Assembly: GCA_021372245.1 (NCBI GenBank)
Contig: JAJFUV010000274.1
Coordinates: 1-60,842 of the forward strand
Length of the DNA stretch: 60,842 bases
Direction: 5' to 3'
Source: Terriglobales bacterium
Lineage (GTDB): Bacteria; Acidobacteriota; Terriglobia; Bryobacterales; Bryobacteraceae
Below, one piece after another: positions 38,353 through 47,470 of this stretch. A program made the position numbers and the translations under genes. The first letter of the stretch is position 1, and each line of letters starts with the position of its first letter. The notes below the pieces were generated by a model. It was not told the DNA's origin, ran no database searches, and saw only the letters and a program-made list of their open reading frames with translations.

Positions 38353-41300
38353 GAACGTCAACTTGAATTCTAGATAGATGTAGCGCGGTTCGTTGTTCTG
38401 CGACGGCGAGATCTGTCCGAACGTTCCCGAGGTCACGTTGGGCGGACTGGTCACCAGTTCGGTAAAGAACGGATGGTTCATCGCATTGGTGATGTCGGCG
38501 CGAACCTGTGTCTTGACGCGCTCCTTGAAGATTGGGATGTCCTTCAGGATCGAAAAATCGAAGTTCCGCACATCCTGAAAACGAACGTCAGGGGACCGCG
38601 TCGGGAAGTTGCGCAGAGTGTAGGCTGGCGGCCCGGCAACCTTGGGGAACAACGACGTATTGAACCAACGACTTAATGTGCGCTCGCTGGCCGGAAGTTG
38701 AGCCGTGCCCTGGGCAATCGGCGCGGCGTTCGGGAAGTCGATCGGGAAGCCGCTCTGGAATGTGAAGTTCCAGCCGATGCTCCAGTTGCCCAGCAGACCA
38801 TTCACTACAGGATGCGACTGGCTGAACCACCTTTTGCCCCGTCCCAGCGGCAGGTCGTATGTTCCCAACACCGACAGTTTCTGCGGCACGTCGAAGAGGG
38901 TGAGCCGCTTTTCGAGAACCGGACTCAGTAGGTCCGACAGGTTCAGATCCTGGGAATTCAGGAACGTGAGCTGCTCCAGTGACTTGGTGATCATGTAGTT
39001 GAACTGGAAGCTCAGTCCGTTGCCGAAGCGCCGCTTGATGGACATCTGCATGGCGTCATAGCGATTCTTGCCGACGGGCAGATTCGAAACCGAAACATTG
39101 GAATACTGGGGATACGCATACAGCAGCGACACACGCGTGATCGTGGAGCCATTTAGCGAGGAGTTGTTCGGCAACAAACCCACGAACGGATTGGTGATCT
39201 TGGTTGTGTAGTAGCTGGCCGCCTTTCCCATTTCCGCAGACGGGATGAAGTTCAGACCGGCGCTGACCGGCAAACCGGTGGTGTAGTTACCCACGTAGGA
39301 GACGTCGGCCATCAACCCGCCCCACAAGGTCCGCTGAATACCGACCGAGTACTGCGTCGACCGGGGCAGCGGGCGGTCGTAGTAGTTCACACCAAGACCC
39401 AGGCCGAGATCGGTGGCCAGCCCCAGAGAATTGCCAACGGGCTGCAGAAGACCGGTGGGAAACGGATTCGTCATGCTGGCTGATGGCGTTATACCATCGA
39501 TCGACGGGATGATCGAAGTTGTGCGGCTGTAGCCGGTGTTGGGGCCCAGCGCCCACTGGCCCAGGGTGTACAACCCAAAGCCGCCACGCAGCACGGTTTT
39601 GCTGTCCAGCGAGTAGGCAACGCCAATACGGGGCTGGAAGTTGTTGCGATCAGGCTCGAACGCAAAGCGATCCGACCCGCTGGTGCCCGCGTACAGCAGG
39701 CCGCCGGTGAGGTTGGCGCAAGCCGGACAATTGGCCGCACCGGAAGCGTTCTTCACTTGCGCAGAGATGGGGCTGGGGACACCGAACGCGAAGCCGGCAG
39801 TCTGCCGGTTGTAGCGTTCCACCACCGGCGTCTCGTAGTCCCAGCGCAAACCGAGGTTCAACGTCAGCTTGCGCGTGATCTTCCAGTCGTCCTGGAAGAA
39901 CAACGCGTAGTACTTGCCGCGATAGGCCGGCGTGATGGGAATGATGACCGAACCGCTGGTCGGATACCCGAGCAAGGCGGTTGCGATTTCGTTGCCGGCG
40001 TATGCGCTGCTTGTGTTCGGATCGGCCTGGGTCCAATTCTTACCGAAGCTGTAGCTGCCTGATGGCGAAGTGTAGCTCAGATTCGTAGCTCGGAACTCGC
40101 GCAACTCAATGCCGAACTTCATTACGTGCGTTGAAATTACTTTGCCGGCGGTCGCACCAATCGTGTAAGTATCGTCGCCTTGCAGATACGGGTTCGACCC
40201 TTGCCCCATGTAGGAGCCCCAACTCACCGTCGGATACTGCGGACGGGCGAACTGGCTCACAAGTGCGGCGGACCAACCCAACGTCTTGGGATCGAACCCT
40301 AGGGTTTGCGGATTCCAGGCTAGGTTCTCAAGCCGCGAGAATCCAGTCCGCAAGTTAAACGTCGTGGTGGCATCCAGCACCGCAGTCCAATCCAGGGTAA
40401 GCGTCCGTCCTCTGCGGCCGCGCGGCATGATAGTGCTGCTTTCGGCCGGATTGCCGTCCGGGAACTTCTGGTCGCAGCAACGGTTCATGTCGGTCTCCCC
40501 GTAGCGACCGAAAAACGCATGACGGTCCGAGGGGCGAATGTCCATACGGCCCGCCCATTGCCAGAGCGTACCCTTGTTGTCGGTGGTCTGGAAGAAATTG
40601 TTAACGTGCGTCAAACCGGCGCCATCCCTGGTCGGGTCTGGCAGATAGCTGACCAACTTGGCTCCCACCGCATTGATGCGGTCGGTTGGGATCTTGTTGC
40701 CGACGAAAGGCGTGCGGACGTAAGTCTTGCCGTCCGCGCTCAATCGCGTCGTCATCGGGTCGTAGATCAGGACCTGCTTGCCATCGCTGGCGAGCAAGTT
40801 CGAGAAGTCGCCGGTCTTCATCTCTTTCAACGGAACCGTGGCCTGGCTCGTGTAGATAGCGGACGACGGGCGCGACTCGTAGTTCAACATGTAGAACAAC
40901 TTGTTGCGGCCGTCGAATACTTTCGGCACCCACATCGGGCCGGTGGCGTTGAAGCCGTAAATGTTCGTGGCGCGCGTGGAGCGAGCCACGTTGTTGGCGT
41001 TGTTGGACCACGTATTGGCCGCCAGGCGATCGTCAAAGTAGCGGTCCCACACCGTGCCGTGGAAATCGTTGCTGCCGGACTTGGTCGTTGTGGTGATGAT
41101 GCCGCCGCCGGTGCGCCCGTACTGCGCATCGTAGATGTTGGTCAGAACGCGAAATTCCTGTACAGATTCAAGAGACGGAATCATGATCGTCTGACGATCG
41201 CCCTTGGTGTCGCTGGTGCCGTCGATCAGCACATCGGTGTTCGATTCGCTTCCCGCCGTGCCCATGCCCGCGCCGTTGATTGCCGTGCGCGAGTTGGCCA

Positions 41301-41832
41301 GATCGTCCAGACCAAACGCCGTTCCCTGCGACTTCGACGGCTTGTAGACGCCCGGCATGGCGAAGGCCAGTTGGTAGACGGTGCGGCCTGCGTTGGGCAC
41401 GCTCTTCAACAGTTGGTTGTCGACGATGCCGCCACGCGACGCGGATTCCGTCTCCAATTGCGTCATCTGTCCAGAAACGGTGACTTCTTCGCTCACTGCA
41501 CCAAGTTCCAGACGGATGTCCAGCGCGGCATGATCGCTGATCTGCAATTGGACATTTTCACGGACGTACTTCTTGAATCCCGGAGCTTCCAGTTCCACGC
41601 TGTATTGGCCGGGAATCAAGAACGGAATTGTATAACGGCCGCTATCGTTTGAGACGGCCTCGGAGAATGAGTTCCTTTGAATGTTCCTCGCTTTGATCTT
41701 CGCGCCAACAACTGCGGCGCCGGTCGGATCGCTCACTAACCCGCTGAGCGACGCCCGAAAATCCTGAGACAGCGCGGTACACACGAGTACAACCATGGAT
41801 AAAGCTGACCTAATAAGCACCCGTAGTGACAT
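38350..41832 (-). CDS. TonB-dependent receptor, Oar-like, with carboxypeptidase-regulatory domain
   Basis: 1160 residues from ATG 41832, chosen because AAAGGA lies seven bases upstream; ATG 41847 would begin at the transcript's very start. It has a signal peptide (LIRSALSMVVLVCTALSQ). A CarboxypepD_reg-like domain (about 25-110) has LSGLVSDPTGAAVVGAKI and YSVELEAPGFKKYV. The plug region has DVLIDGTSDTKGDRQT, SVQEFRVLTNIYDAQYGRTG and ITTTTKSGSNDFHG. A large barrel ends in YIYLEFKLTF with a terminal Phe for outer-membrane assembly. Such receptors are numerous in Acidobacteriota and take up glycans, peptides or siderophores. A promoter and paired dyads sit directly upstream, suggesting repressor control. 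Confidence 0.9.
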   Translation of the reverse strand: MSLRVLIRSALSMVVLVCTALSQDFRASLSGLVSDPTGAAVVGAKIKARNIQRNSFSEAVSNDSGRYTIPFLIPGQYSVELEAPGFKKYVRENVQLQISDHAALDIRLELGAVSEEVTVSGQMTQLETESASRGGIVDNQLLKSVPNAGRTVYQLAFAMPGVYKPSKSQGTAFGLDDLANSRTAINGAGMGTAGSESNTDVLIDGTSDTKGDRQTIMIPSLESVQEFRVLTNIYDAQYGRTGGGIITTTTKSGSNDFHGTVWDRYFDDRLAANTWSNNANNVARSTRATNIYGFNATGPMWVPKVFDGRNKLFYMLNYESRPSSAIYTSQATVPLKEMKTGDFSNLLASDGKQVLIYDPMTTRLSADGKTYVRTPFVGNKIPTDRINAVGAKLVSYLPDPTRDGAGLTHVNNFFQTTDNKGTLWQWAGRMDIRPSDRHAFFGRYGETDMNRCCDQKFPDGNPAESSTIMPRGRRGRTLTLDWTAVLDATTTFNLRTGFSRLENLAWNPQTLGFDPKTLGWSAALVSQFARPQYPTVSWGSYMGQGSNPYLQGDDTYTIGATAGKVISTHVMKFGIELREFRATNLSYTSPSGSYSFGKNWTQADPNTSSAYAGNEIATALLGYPTSGSVIIPITPAYRGKYYALFFQDDWKITRKLTLNLGLRWDYETPVVERYNRQTAGFAFGVPSPISAQVKNASGAANCPACANLTGGLLYAGTSGSDRFAFEPDRNNFQPRIGVAYSLDSKTVLRGGFGLYTLGQWALGPNTGYSRTTSIIPSIDGITPSASMTNPFPTGLLQPVGNSLGLATDLGLGLGVNYYDRPLPRSTQYSVGIQRTLWGGLMADVSYVGNYTTGLPVSAGLNFIPSAEMGKAASYYTTKITNPFVGLLPNNSSLNGSTITRVSLLYAYPQYSNVSVSNLPVGKNRYDAMQMSIKRRFGNGLSFQFNYMITKSLEQLTFLNSQDLNLSDLLSPVLEKRLTLFDVPQKLSVLGTYDLPLGRGKRWFSQSHPVVNGLLGNWSIGWNFTFQSGFPIDFPNAAPIAQGTAQLPASERTLSRWFNTSLFPKVAGPPAYTLRNFPTRSPDVRFQDVRNFDFSILKDIPIFKERVKTQVRADITNAMNHPFFTELVTSPPNVTSGTFGQISPSQNNEPRYIYLEFKLTF

Positions 41833-41852
41833 TCGATTTCCTTTCATGGCTG

Positions 41853-41882
41853 ATTATAGAGTGGGATTGCGTGGGTGATCAA
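41853..41882 (-). promoter_or_regulatory. Sigma-70-type promoter for the TonB receptor
   Basis: On the minus strand TTGATC (41882-41877) and a perfect TATAAT (41858-41853) are separated by 18 bases. The predicted transcript start is about 41846-41847, giving a very short leader that contains the AAAGGA used for ATG 41832. Confidence 0.65.
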
Positions 41883-41900
41883 CAAATCTGTTCAGGCATA

Positions 41901-41946
41901 GTGAACACTGTTCACTTTTTTTGTTAAATGATGAACGTTTGTTCAT
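41901..41946. promoter_or_regulatory. Two operator-like dyads upstream of the TonB receptor
   Basis: GTGAACACTGTTCAC (41901-41915) and ATGAACGTTTGTTCAT (41931-41946) are inverted repeats sharing TGAAC/GTTCA half-sites with 3- and 4-base spacers. Their centres are about 30 bases apart, close to three helix turns. A further half-site TGTTCA lies at 41889-41894, between the dyads and the -35. The layout suits a dimeric repressor or activator acting on the minus-strand promoter. No regulator gene is adjacent. The perfect 10-base palindrome TCTGATCAGA at 41951-41960 is nearby. The rest of 41961-42029 shows nothing recognisable. Confidence 0.6.
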
Positions 41947-42029
41947 TATGTCTGATCAGACGTGTGTTTTCAGTAAATTGGAAAGCCACACCGGGAGCAG
42001 CGCATGAAGAAAGTGCTAAGTTGGCCAGT

Positions 42030-42614
42030 CTATTCCTGCGTGATTTTGCCGACTGCGGCCAGCACGCCGCCGGCGGCGGTGAATTCGTCGTAGGTCCGCC
42101 GGGCGTCTTCCTGGCGAAGCGTTTCGACCGCGTCCGTCACCAGTTCAACCCGCTTGCCCGTCCGGAGCAGGCCCATCGCTGCGCAACGGACGCAATACTC
42201 TGTTACCACCCCGTAGACCACGTAACGGTCCGCGTCGAGCCGCGCCAGCAATCCAAGGAGGTTCGGGTTCGTGAAGCAGTCGATAGCGGCCGTCTCCAAG
42301 ATGATCTGCTGCGCTCCGTCGATCGAGTACTCGGCCGCCTCCTTAGGCACGGTTACGCGCTTTCCGAGCAGCGTATTCCGCGGCTTCTGTTGGCCCGCCG
42401 TGCCGGCCACGCAATGCGGTGGCCAGTCGCGGAACTCAGGATCGTTTTCGGCGTGGGCGTCAACCGTCGAAAGGACCGGGATTCCACGCTCAGCGGCGCA
42501 ATGAGCCAGCTTTTCGAGCGCGGGCAACAACTTTTCGGCGCCTGGCACGTACAGCGCCCCGGCCGGATAGAGGAAGTCGATTTGCGTGTCCACGTCTACG
42601 AACACGGTCTTCAT
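42030..42614 (-). CDS. pncA: Nicotinamidase / isochorismatase-family cysteine hydrolase
   Basis: 194 residues. Catalytic Asp in VDTQIDFLYPAGAL, metal-site DAHAEND, DWPPHCVAGTAGQ, and the nucleophile Cys in VVTEYCVRCAA are all present. This is the nicotinamidase pattern: it hydrolyses nicotinamide to nicotinate. It overlaps the nicotinate phosphoribosyltransferase gene by 4 bases, which supports NAD salvage rather than another isochorismatase-like role. Confidence 0.85.
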   Translation of the reverse strand: MKTVFVDVDTQIDFLYPAGALYVPGAEKLLPALEKLAHCAAERGIPVLSTVDAHAENDPEFRDWPPHCVAGTAGQQKPRNTLLGKRVTVPKEAAEYSIDGAQQIILETAAIDCFTNPNLLGLLARLDADRYVVYGVVTEYCVRCAAMGLLRTGKRVELVTDAVETLRQEDARRTYDEFTAAGGVLAAVGKITQE

Positions 42615-43945
42615 TCAGCCACCTGCTCACGTACTTGTTCGGACAATCGCGTCAATTCCTCGCTCCACTCCACACGATAGGGCTCGGCATCAGTTAGATG
42701 CCGGCAGGCCGGTGGTAGATTCCTCAGGCACTTGGCCGCACGTTCGCGGGCCGTGTGGACATCCGGTAGCGGCTCCACCAGTTCGCCATCGTAGATCACC
42801 GGTCGCAGCAGCGCTTCCACTGCTGCCGCCTTGCCGCTCGTGAGCGGGCATTCCCACGCGCCGGCAACCTCGTCGTGATCCCGGAAACGCAAGATCTGCT
42901 TGGCGCCCGGCACCGTGACCTTCTCGGCACTGAACTTGGCGGTGTAACGCTTCACCCCGCCGCTTGATAGCTCCACCATCTTGTAGATGTCGCACAGGCT
43001 GGGCGCATCACCTGAGGTAGCCAGTTCCGTCCCCACGCCGAAGCTGTCGATGGGCGCGCCGCCGGCCACCAGGTCGCGGATGCGATATTCGTTCAGATCG
43101 CCCGTGGCCATGATGCGCGCACGCGTGAGACCGGCCTCGTCCAGGATGCCTCTGACCTGGCGCGACAGCGCGTCCAGGTCGCCGCTATCCAAACGCACGC
43201 CCAGGATCGGCTCGCCGAGGGCGGCCGCTTTGCGCGCGCCCTCGATCGTGTCATAGCTATCGATCAGGTAGACCGTCGAAGGCCCCAGAAGCTGTTGCAG
43301 ACGGCGGAACGACTCCGTCTCGTCCGTAAAAGACATCACCCAGGAATGCGCCGCCGTGCCCGACACCGGGATGCCGAAGCGAAAACCCGCCAGAGTGTTG
43401 CTGGTTCCGGCGCAGCCTCCGATATAAGCCGCCCTGCCCGCCAGCACGCCAGCTTCGGGCGAATGCGCGTGGCGCGTGCCGAACTCCACCACAGGCCGGC
43501 CCGCCGCCGCTTCGACGACGCGCGCGGCCTTGGTAGCCACCAGCGTTTGGAAGCCGATGATCGAAAGCAGGTACGTCTCCGCAACCTGCGCTTCGATGAG
43601 TGGCGCGCGCACGGTCAGCACCGGCTCGCCGGCGAAAATCGGGGTGCCTTCCGGAACCGCGAACAGGTCGCCTGTGAAACGCAGACGGCACAAATAGTCG
43701 AAGAACTCTTCCGTTGAGGAAGCGAACAGCCGCAGGCTCCGCAGGTAATCGATCTCTTCCGCGCTGAAGCTGAGGTTCAGCAGGTAATCCGCCGCCTGCG
43801 CAAGGCCCGTCGCAACCACGAAGTTGCGATGGGGCGGCATCCGCCTCACGCTCAGCTCGAATGTCGCGATTTCGGCGCTCTTGCCGGCGGCAAAGTAGCC
43901 CGCCGACATAGTCAGCTCGTATAGGTCGGTCAGAAGACCATTCAT
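42611..43945 (-). CDS. pncB: Nicotinate phosphoribosyltransferase
   Basis: 444 residues. It begins NGLLTDLYELTMSAGYF, as usual for the family, and continues with VEFGTRHAHSPEAGV, AAYIGGCAGTSNTLAGFRFG, SGTAAHSWVMSF and the PRPP/sugar-phosphate segment LIDSYDTIEGARKA plus IMATGDLNEYRI and DSFGVGTELATSGD. It makes nicotinate mononucleotide from nicotinate and PRPP. It is directly upstream of and coupled to pncA, so the pair runs nicotinamide to NaMN. Confidence 0.95.
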   Translation of the reverse strand: MNGLLTDLYELTMSAGYFAAGKSAEIATFELSVRRMPPHRNFVVATGLAQAADYLLNLSFSAEEIDYLRSLRLFASSTEEFFDYLCRLRFTGDLFAVPEGTPIFAGEPVLTVRAPLIEAQVAETYLLSIIGFQTLVATKAARVVEAAAGRPVVEFGTRHAHSPEAGVLAGRAAYIGGCAGTSNTLAGFRFGIPVSGTAAHSWVMSFTDETESFRRLQQLLGPSTVYLIDSYDTIEGARKAAALGEPILGVRLDSGDLDALSRQVRGILDEAGLTRARIMATGDLNEYRIRDLVAGGAPIDSFGVGTELATSGDAPSLCDIYKMVELSSGGVKRYTAKFSAEKVTVPGAKQILRFRDHDEVAGAWECPLTSGKAAAVEALLRPVIYDGELVEPLPDVHTARERAAKCLRNLPPACRHLTDAEPYRVEWSEELTRLSEQVREQVAE

Positions 43946-43977
43946 GTAAGTCTTCGGAAAGGCTGTTGCCTATCCTA

Positions 43978-45321
43978 CTACTTCTTTTTCTGGTCCTTGG
44001 GCGGCTGGTATTCCTTCACCTCGCCGGCGGCCTTCTGCAGCTCTTCCACCGCCTTGCCGTCCAGCTCGTAGACTGCCGGTTCGTTCTCGCGGCGCGCAAA
44101 GTAGCTGTTGCCGGATTTGGAGATCTGGACCTTCTCCACCAGCTTGCCGTCTTTCGAAGTAGCCGAGGCATCGATAACCGGTGCGGTGAAGCCCGCTTCG
44201 ACAAACTTGATGCTGGCGAGGTCGCGCAGCCGGTCCACCAGAGTCTGCAGGCTGGCCGAGTCCATTTGCCTGCCGTTCAGCCACCACTTGTCCCCGCCCT
44301 TCACAAACACGCTGTTTTTCGCGCCATCGCGGAAGCTTACGCGGGTCGGATCGTTGAAGCCGAAATCGAACAGCTTCTTGTTGCGGAAATCGTCCAGGCC
44401 CTTGTCCAGCCCGTCGCCCAGATCGCTAGTGATCTTGTGGACGCCCTCCATCACGCTGGACTTCGCATAGTAGTTGTTGCTCTTGTCCTTGCGGACTTCG
44501 ATCTGTTGCGTGCCGGCGGCATCGGTCACCCGCGCCACCGCCACCATCGCACCGGAGCCGAACGCGGAGACAGCCTTCTTGGCTTCGTCATCCGAGATGG
44601 ACGTGTCCATCTTGGCGTCCTTGAGCTTGCGGACAAGCTCTTCCACTTGCCCGCCATCGGCGCGCAGCGGACGCGGCTTCAGGATGGTCCACTCATTCTG
44701 CGCGTTCTTGCCGAATTCGAACGACTGTTTCTTGGCAGTCAGTTCCACCCGGCTGAGTTTCTCGGAATCGAAAGTCAGCAAACGCTTGTCGCGCAGGTCC
44801 TTCGAAGTCTTGTCCAAGCCCGTCTTGTTGTAACTGGCGATGGTGAACACCCGTGGATCGCCGGCGGTCCTCACGAAAGCGCCCCCGCCGGTGGGTGTGT
44901 CGTCGCCCACAAGAAGCTTGTGCACCTTGCCGCCGGCCGTCGTAATGGCGATTTCAAGCGAGGGCGAGGCGAGGCCGTAACCGCCGACGTCACCGGCCTT
45001 CTCCTCAATCAGCCTGTCCGAGGAGAGGGAAGCCAGCGAGGAAACCAGCGAACTCATGGCGTCCGAGTCCGCGTTCAGCGGCTTGGGAGCCGTGATCTGC
45101 CACGGGCTCCCCGCCGAATCGCGCTTCACAACGGTAGTTTCGCCGTCCCGCTTCTTGATCTCGATCTGGCGGAACTGGTCCTCGGGAATCGAAAGCACCT
45201 TCGGCGTTGTGTCCGAAGTAGGCTTGGACTCCTCGGCCTTCTTGGCCTTGTTCGAATACCAGACCGCCCCGCCCAGCGCGGCCAGCACAAGCAGCGCTAC
45301 CAGCATTCCACGAATGCGCAT
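43978..45321 (-). CDS. DUF4340 protein of the Gld-type ABC cluster
   Basis: 447 residues with an N-terminal membrane anchor (MLVALLVLAALGGAVWYSN) and a long exported part rich in Lys/Asp. It contains repeated units of the form LSIPEDQFRQIEIKKRDGET ... WQITAPKPLNADSDAMSSLV and LLTFDSEKLSRVELTAKK ... WTILKPRPLRADGGQVEELV, the DUF4340 pattern. The protein is probably periplasmic and partners the GldG-like and ABC proteins upstream. It is the last gene of that four-gene unit and starts 3 bases after the previous stop. Confidence 0.85.
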   Translation of the reverse strand: MRIRGMLVALLVLAALGGAVWYSNKAKKAEESKPTSDTTPKVLSIPEDQFRQIEIKKRDGETTVVKRDSAGSPWQITAPKPLNADSDAMSSLVSSLASLSSDRLIEEKAGDVGGYGLASPSLEIAITTAGGKVHKLLVGDDTPTGGGAFVRTAGDPRVFTIASYNKTGLDKTSKDLRDKRLLTFDSEKLSRVELTAKKQSFEFGKNAQNEWTILKPRPLRADGGQVEELVRKLKDAKMDTSISDDEAKKAVSAFGSGAMVAVARVTDAAGTQQIEVRKDKSNNYYAKSSVMEGVHKITSDLGDGLDKGLDDFRNKKLFDFGFNDPTRVSFRDGAKNSVFVKGGDKWWLNGRQMDSASLQTLVDRLRDLASIKFVEAGFTAPVIDASATSKDGKLVEKVQISKSGNSYFARRENEPAVYELDGKAVEELQKAAGEVKEYQPPKDQKKK

Positions 45322-45324
45322 CGG

Positions 45325-46701
45325 TTACCTCCTGCGCCACCAGACGCTCAGTCCGGCGGCAAGGATGATCAGCGGGATGCCGATTACACTCGTATAGAAA
45401 ACGCTGTTCATTTGCCGGCGGGTCATGTTGAGCCGGCGATCTTCGGGCTCCTTCGGACGGATCGAAATCAGGTCTTCGTCCGAGCTGAGCCAGTTCATCA
45501 TGTTCAGCAACAGGTCGCGGTTGCCGTTGAACCGCAGAATGTTGTTGGCCGCCCAGCTCGAGCAGCCCGCCACCACGAAACGTCCCTGCTGCCCAGCCTG
45601 ACCGGTCGAGTACGTCCCGGCGGCTGCCAGGGCAAATGGCCCCTTCTTGTCCTTGGCCGGATTGATGCGGATCTCAGCCGAACTCAGGTTGCCGGTCGCA
45701 AAGCTGTTCGAAGAAGTGGACAACAGCTTCTCCGCCGTGGCTTTGTCGGCGCTCTTGGTTTCGAGCGAACGCGTGAGGGGGAATGCCGTCGCGACTTCCT
45801 TCATCTCGCGCACGATTGCATGCGTTTCGTAAGTAGTCACCAGCGGGACCACTTCGCTCAAGCCGAACAACTGGCCGATGCCGCTGGTATCCAGCACCAG
45901 ATCCTTGTTCAGGGTGACGCCCCACGAATCGATCACTTTGACCAGCGCCTGATTCTCGCTGGTTTCCTCGCGGCCGAGTTGCACCGGAGGATCCAGCATG
46001 ATCAGAGCGCGCCCGCCGCCCTCGACGTACGCCTTGACGGCATTAGCGGCCGGCTCGACGTAATCGTGCTTCGGTCCGCCCACCACCAGCGTCGTGCAGT
46101 CCTTGGGGACTTCGGGTTTTTCCAGCAGCGAGATGGTCCGCGTCCTGTAATTATTCTTCTCGAGCGCTTCCTTGAGTGATGAATAGCCCGTGCGGCCGGT
46201 GTCATCGAGGCCATGCTCGCCGCTGCCAGTGACGAAGCACACGCTGCGCTCGCCGCCCTTGAGGGCGCGGATGAGAGCCCCGGTTATTTCCTCCTCCGAC
46301 ACGCTCTTGGCTTCCTCGCGCTTCCTGCCGGTTTCGATGTAAATCGTCCCGTAGTTGCGCACCGCTTCGGCCTTGGCCAGTTGCGGTTTCTTGTCCGGGT
46401 CGATGTAGTCCACCGCTAGCTTAGAGCTAAGGTTGTCGTAGCGGTCCAGCAGGTCGCGCGCGCGGCCGAATTCGCTGGTCTTGTCGAAGTACTTGATCCT
46501 GACGTCCTGCTTGAGGTTCTTAACCACCTTCTCGGTTTGGTCGGAGAGGCTGAAGCGCTTGTTGGCCGTCGAATCGTAGGTCTTGTTGTGGCGGTTGGCC
46601 AACCAGTTCGCCATGCCGAGCACGGCGATCACGATGAGCGTGTACAGGACGACGTAGCCCGTGTACTTGGTTTGTCGCGCCTTGATCCAGTCGAATCTCA
46701 T
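45325..46701 (-). CDS. GldG-like auxiliary protein of ABC transporter
   Basis: 458 residues with a membrane segment at each end (VVLYTLIVIAVLGMANWLA; SVIGIPLIILAAGLSVWW) and a large exported middle. Features are RFSLSDQTEKVVKNL, VDYIDPDKKPQLA, CFVTGSGEHGLDDTG and VEGGGRALIMLDPPV, as in GldG and related ABC-2 auxiliary proteins. In Bacteroidetes GldG serves gliding; in Acidobacteriota the same set occurs without gliding genes, so the transported substrate is unknown. It lies between the permease and DUF4340 genes. Confidence 0.85.
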   Translation of the reverse strand: MRFDWIKARQTKYTGYVVLYTLIVIAVLGMANWLANRHNKTYDSTANKRFSLSDQTEKVVKNLKQDVRIKYFDKTSEFGRARDLLDRYDNLSSKLAVDYIDPDKKPQLAKAEAVRNYGTIYIETGRKREEAKSVSEEEITGALIRALKGGERSVCFVTGSGEHGLDDTGRTGYSSLKEALEKNNYRTRTISLLEKPEVPKDCTTLVVGGPKHDYVEPAANAVKAYVEGGGRALIMLDPPVQLGREETSENQALVKVIDSWGVTLNKDLVLDTSGIGQLFGLSEVVPLVTTYETHAIVREMKEVATAFPLTRSLETKSADKATAEKLLSTSSNSFATGNLSSAEIRINPAKDKKGPFALAAAGTYSTGQAGQQGRFVVAGCSSWAANNILRFNGNRDLLLNMMNWLSSDEDLISIRPKEPEDRRLNMTRRQMNSVFYTSVIGIPLIILAAGLSVWWRRR

Positions 46702-46702
46702 C

Positions 46703-47470
46703 TTAGGACCTCCACCGCAGCGATTCCATGGATCGGGACGTAAGGAACAGCCCGAAGAAAATCATGGAAAGGTAGAAAATCACGTCCTTGCTATCCAACA
46801 CGCCTTTGGCGAACGTTTCAAAGTGCGTCACCACCGACATGTAACCCATCACCTTGGCCCAGTTGGCCGTCTCGTACGCCGTTACCCAGTCGAACACCCA
46901 CAACAGCAGGCAGACGGCGAAGGTGGCCACACCGGCGATGATCTGGTTGCGAGTCGTCGTCGAAATAAACGTACCGATCGCCAGCAGGCAGCCGCCCTGC
47001 AGCAGCAGGCCCAGGTAACCGATCAGGATCGGCTTCCAATCCGGCTTGCCGTAAACAAACAGCAGCGAGAGGTTCAGCAGGGAGATGCCCAGAATGCAGG
47101 CATACATGATGAGCGCCGCGAACCACTTGCCGAGGATGATCTCCATGTCGCGCACAGGGGAAGTGGCCAGCAGTTCGATGGTGCCCGACCGCTTCTCTTC
47201 GGCGAACAGCCGCATTGTGATCATCGGGATCAGAAACAACCCGATGACGCTCACGTTCATCAGCAGCGGCCGCACGATCCACTCGTTCAAATCCATCGGC
47301 ATGCCGCGGCCCATCATCTGCGACTCGATGCCGCGCGTCACGAAGATCGCCGTGGCGATGTAGAAGAAGTAGCCCGAGATGGCCGCGAAGAAGGCCATCA
47401 ACCCGTAGGCAATCGGGCTCACGAAATAGCTCTTGAGCTCCTTGCGACAGATGATCCAGACGTTTTTCAT
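46703..47470 (-). CDS. ABC-2 permease, GldF-like
   Basis: 255 residues with about six membrane segments. KNVWIICRKELKSYFVSPIAY is the usual start of GldF/NosY-type permeases. Further marks are FLIPMITMRLFAEEKRSGTIELLATSPV and the C-terminal VTHFETFAKGVLDSKDVIFY. It forms the membrane channel with the ATPase encoded just upstream; the genes overlap by 4 bases. Confidence 0.9.
   Translation of the reverse strand: MKNVWIICRKELKSYFVSPIAYGLMAFFAAISGYFFYIATAIFVTRGIESQMMGRGMPMDLNEWIVRPLLMNVSVIGLFLIPMITMRLFAEEKRSGTIELLATSPVRDMEIILGKWFAALIMYACILGISLLNLSLLFVYGKPDWKPILIGYLGLLLQGGCLLAIGTFISTTTRNQIIAGVATFAVCLLLWVFDWVTAYETANWAKVMGYMSVVTHFETFAKGVLDSKDVIFYLSMIFFGLFLTSRSMESLRWRS

Noticed and set aside
41951..41960. 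Perfect palindrome TCTGATCAGA as an operator in its own right
   Set aside because: Ten-base palindromes occur by chance in a window of this size, and it does not share the half-site of the neighbouring dyads.
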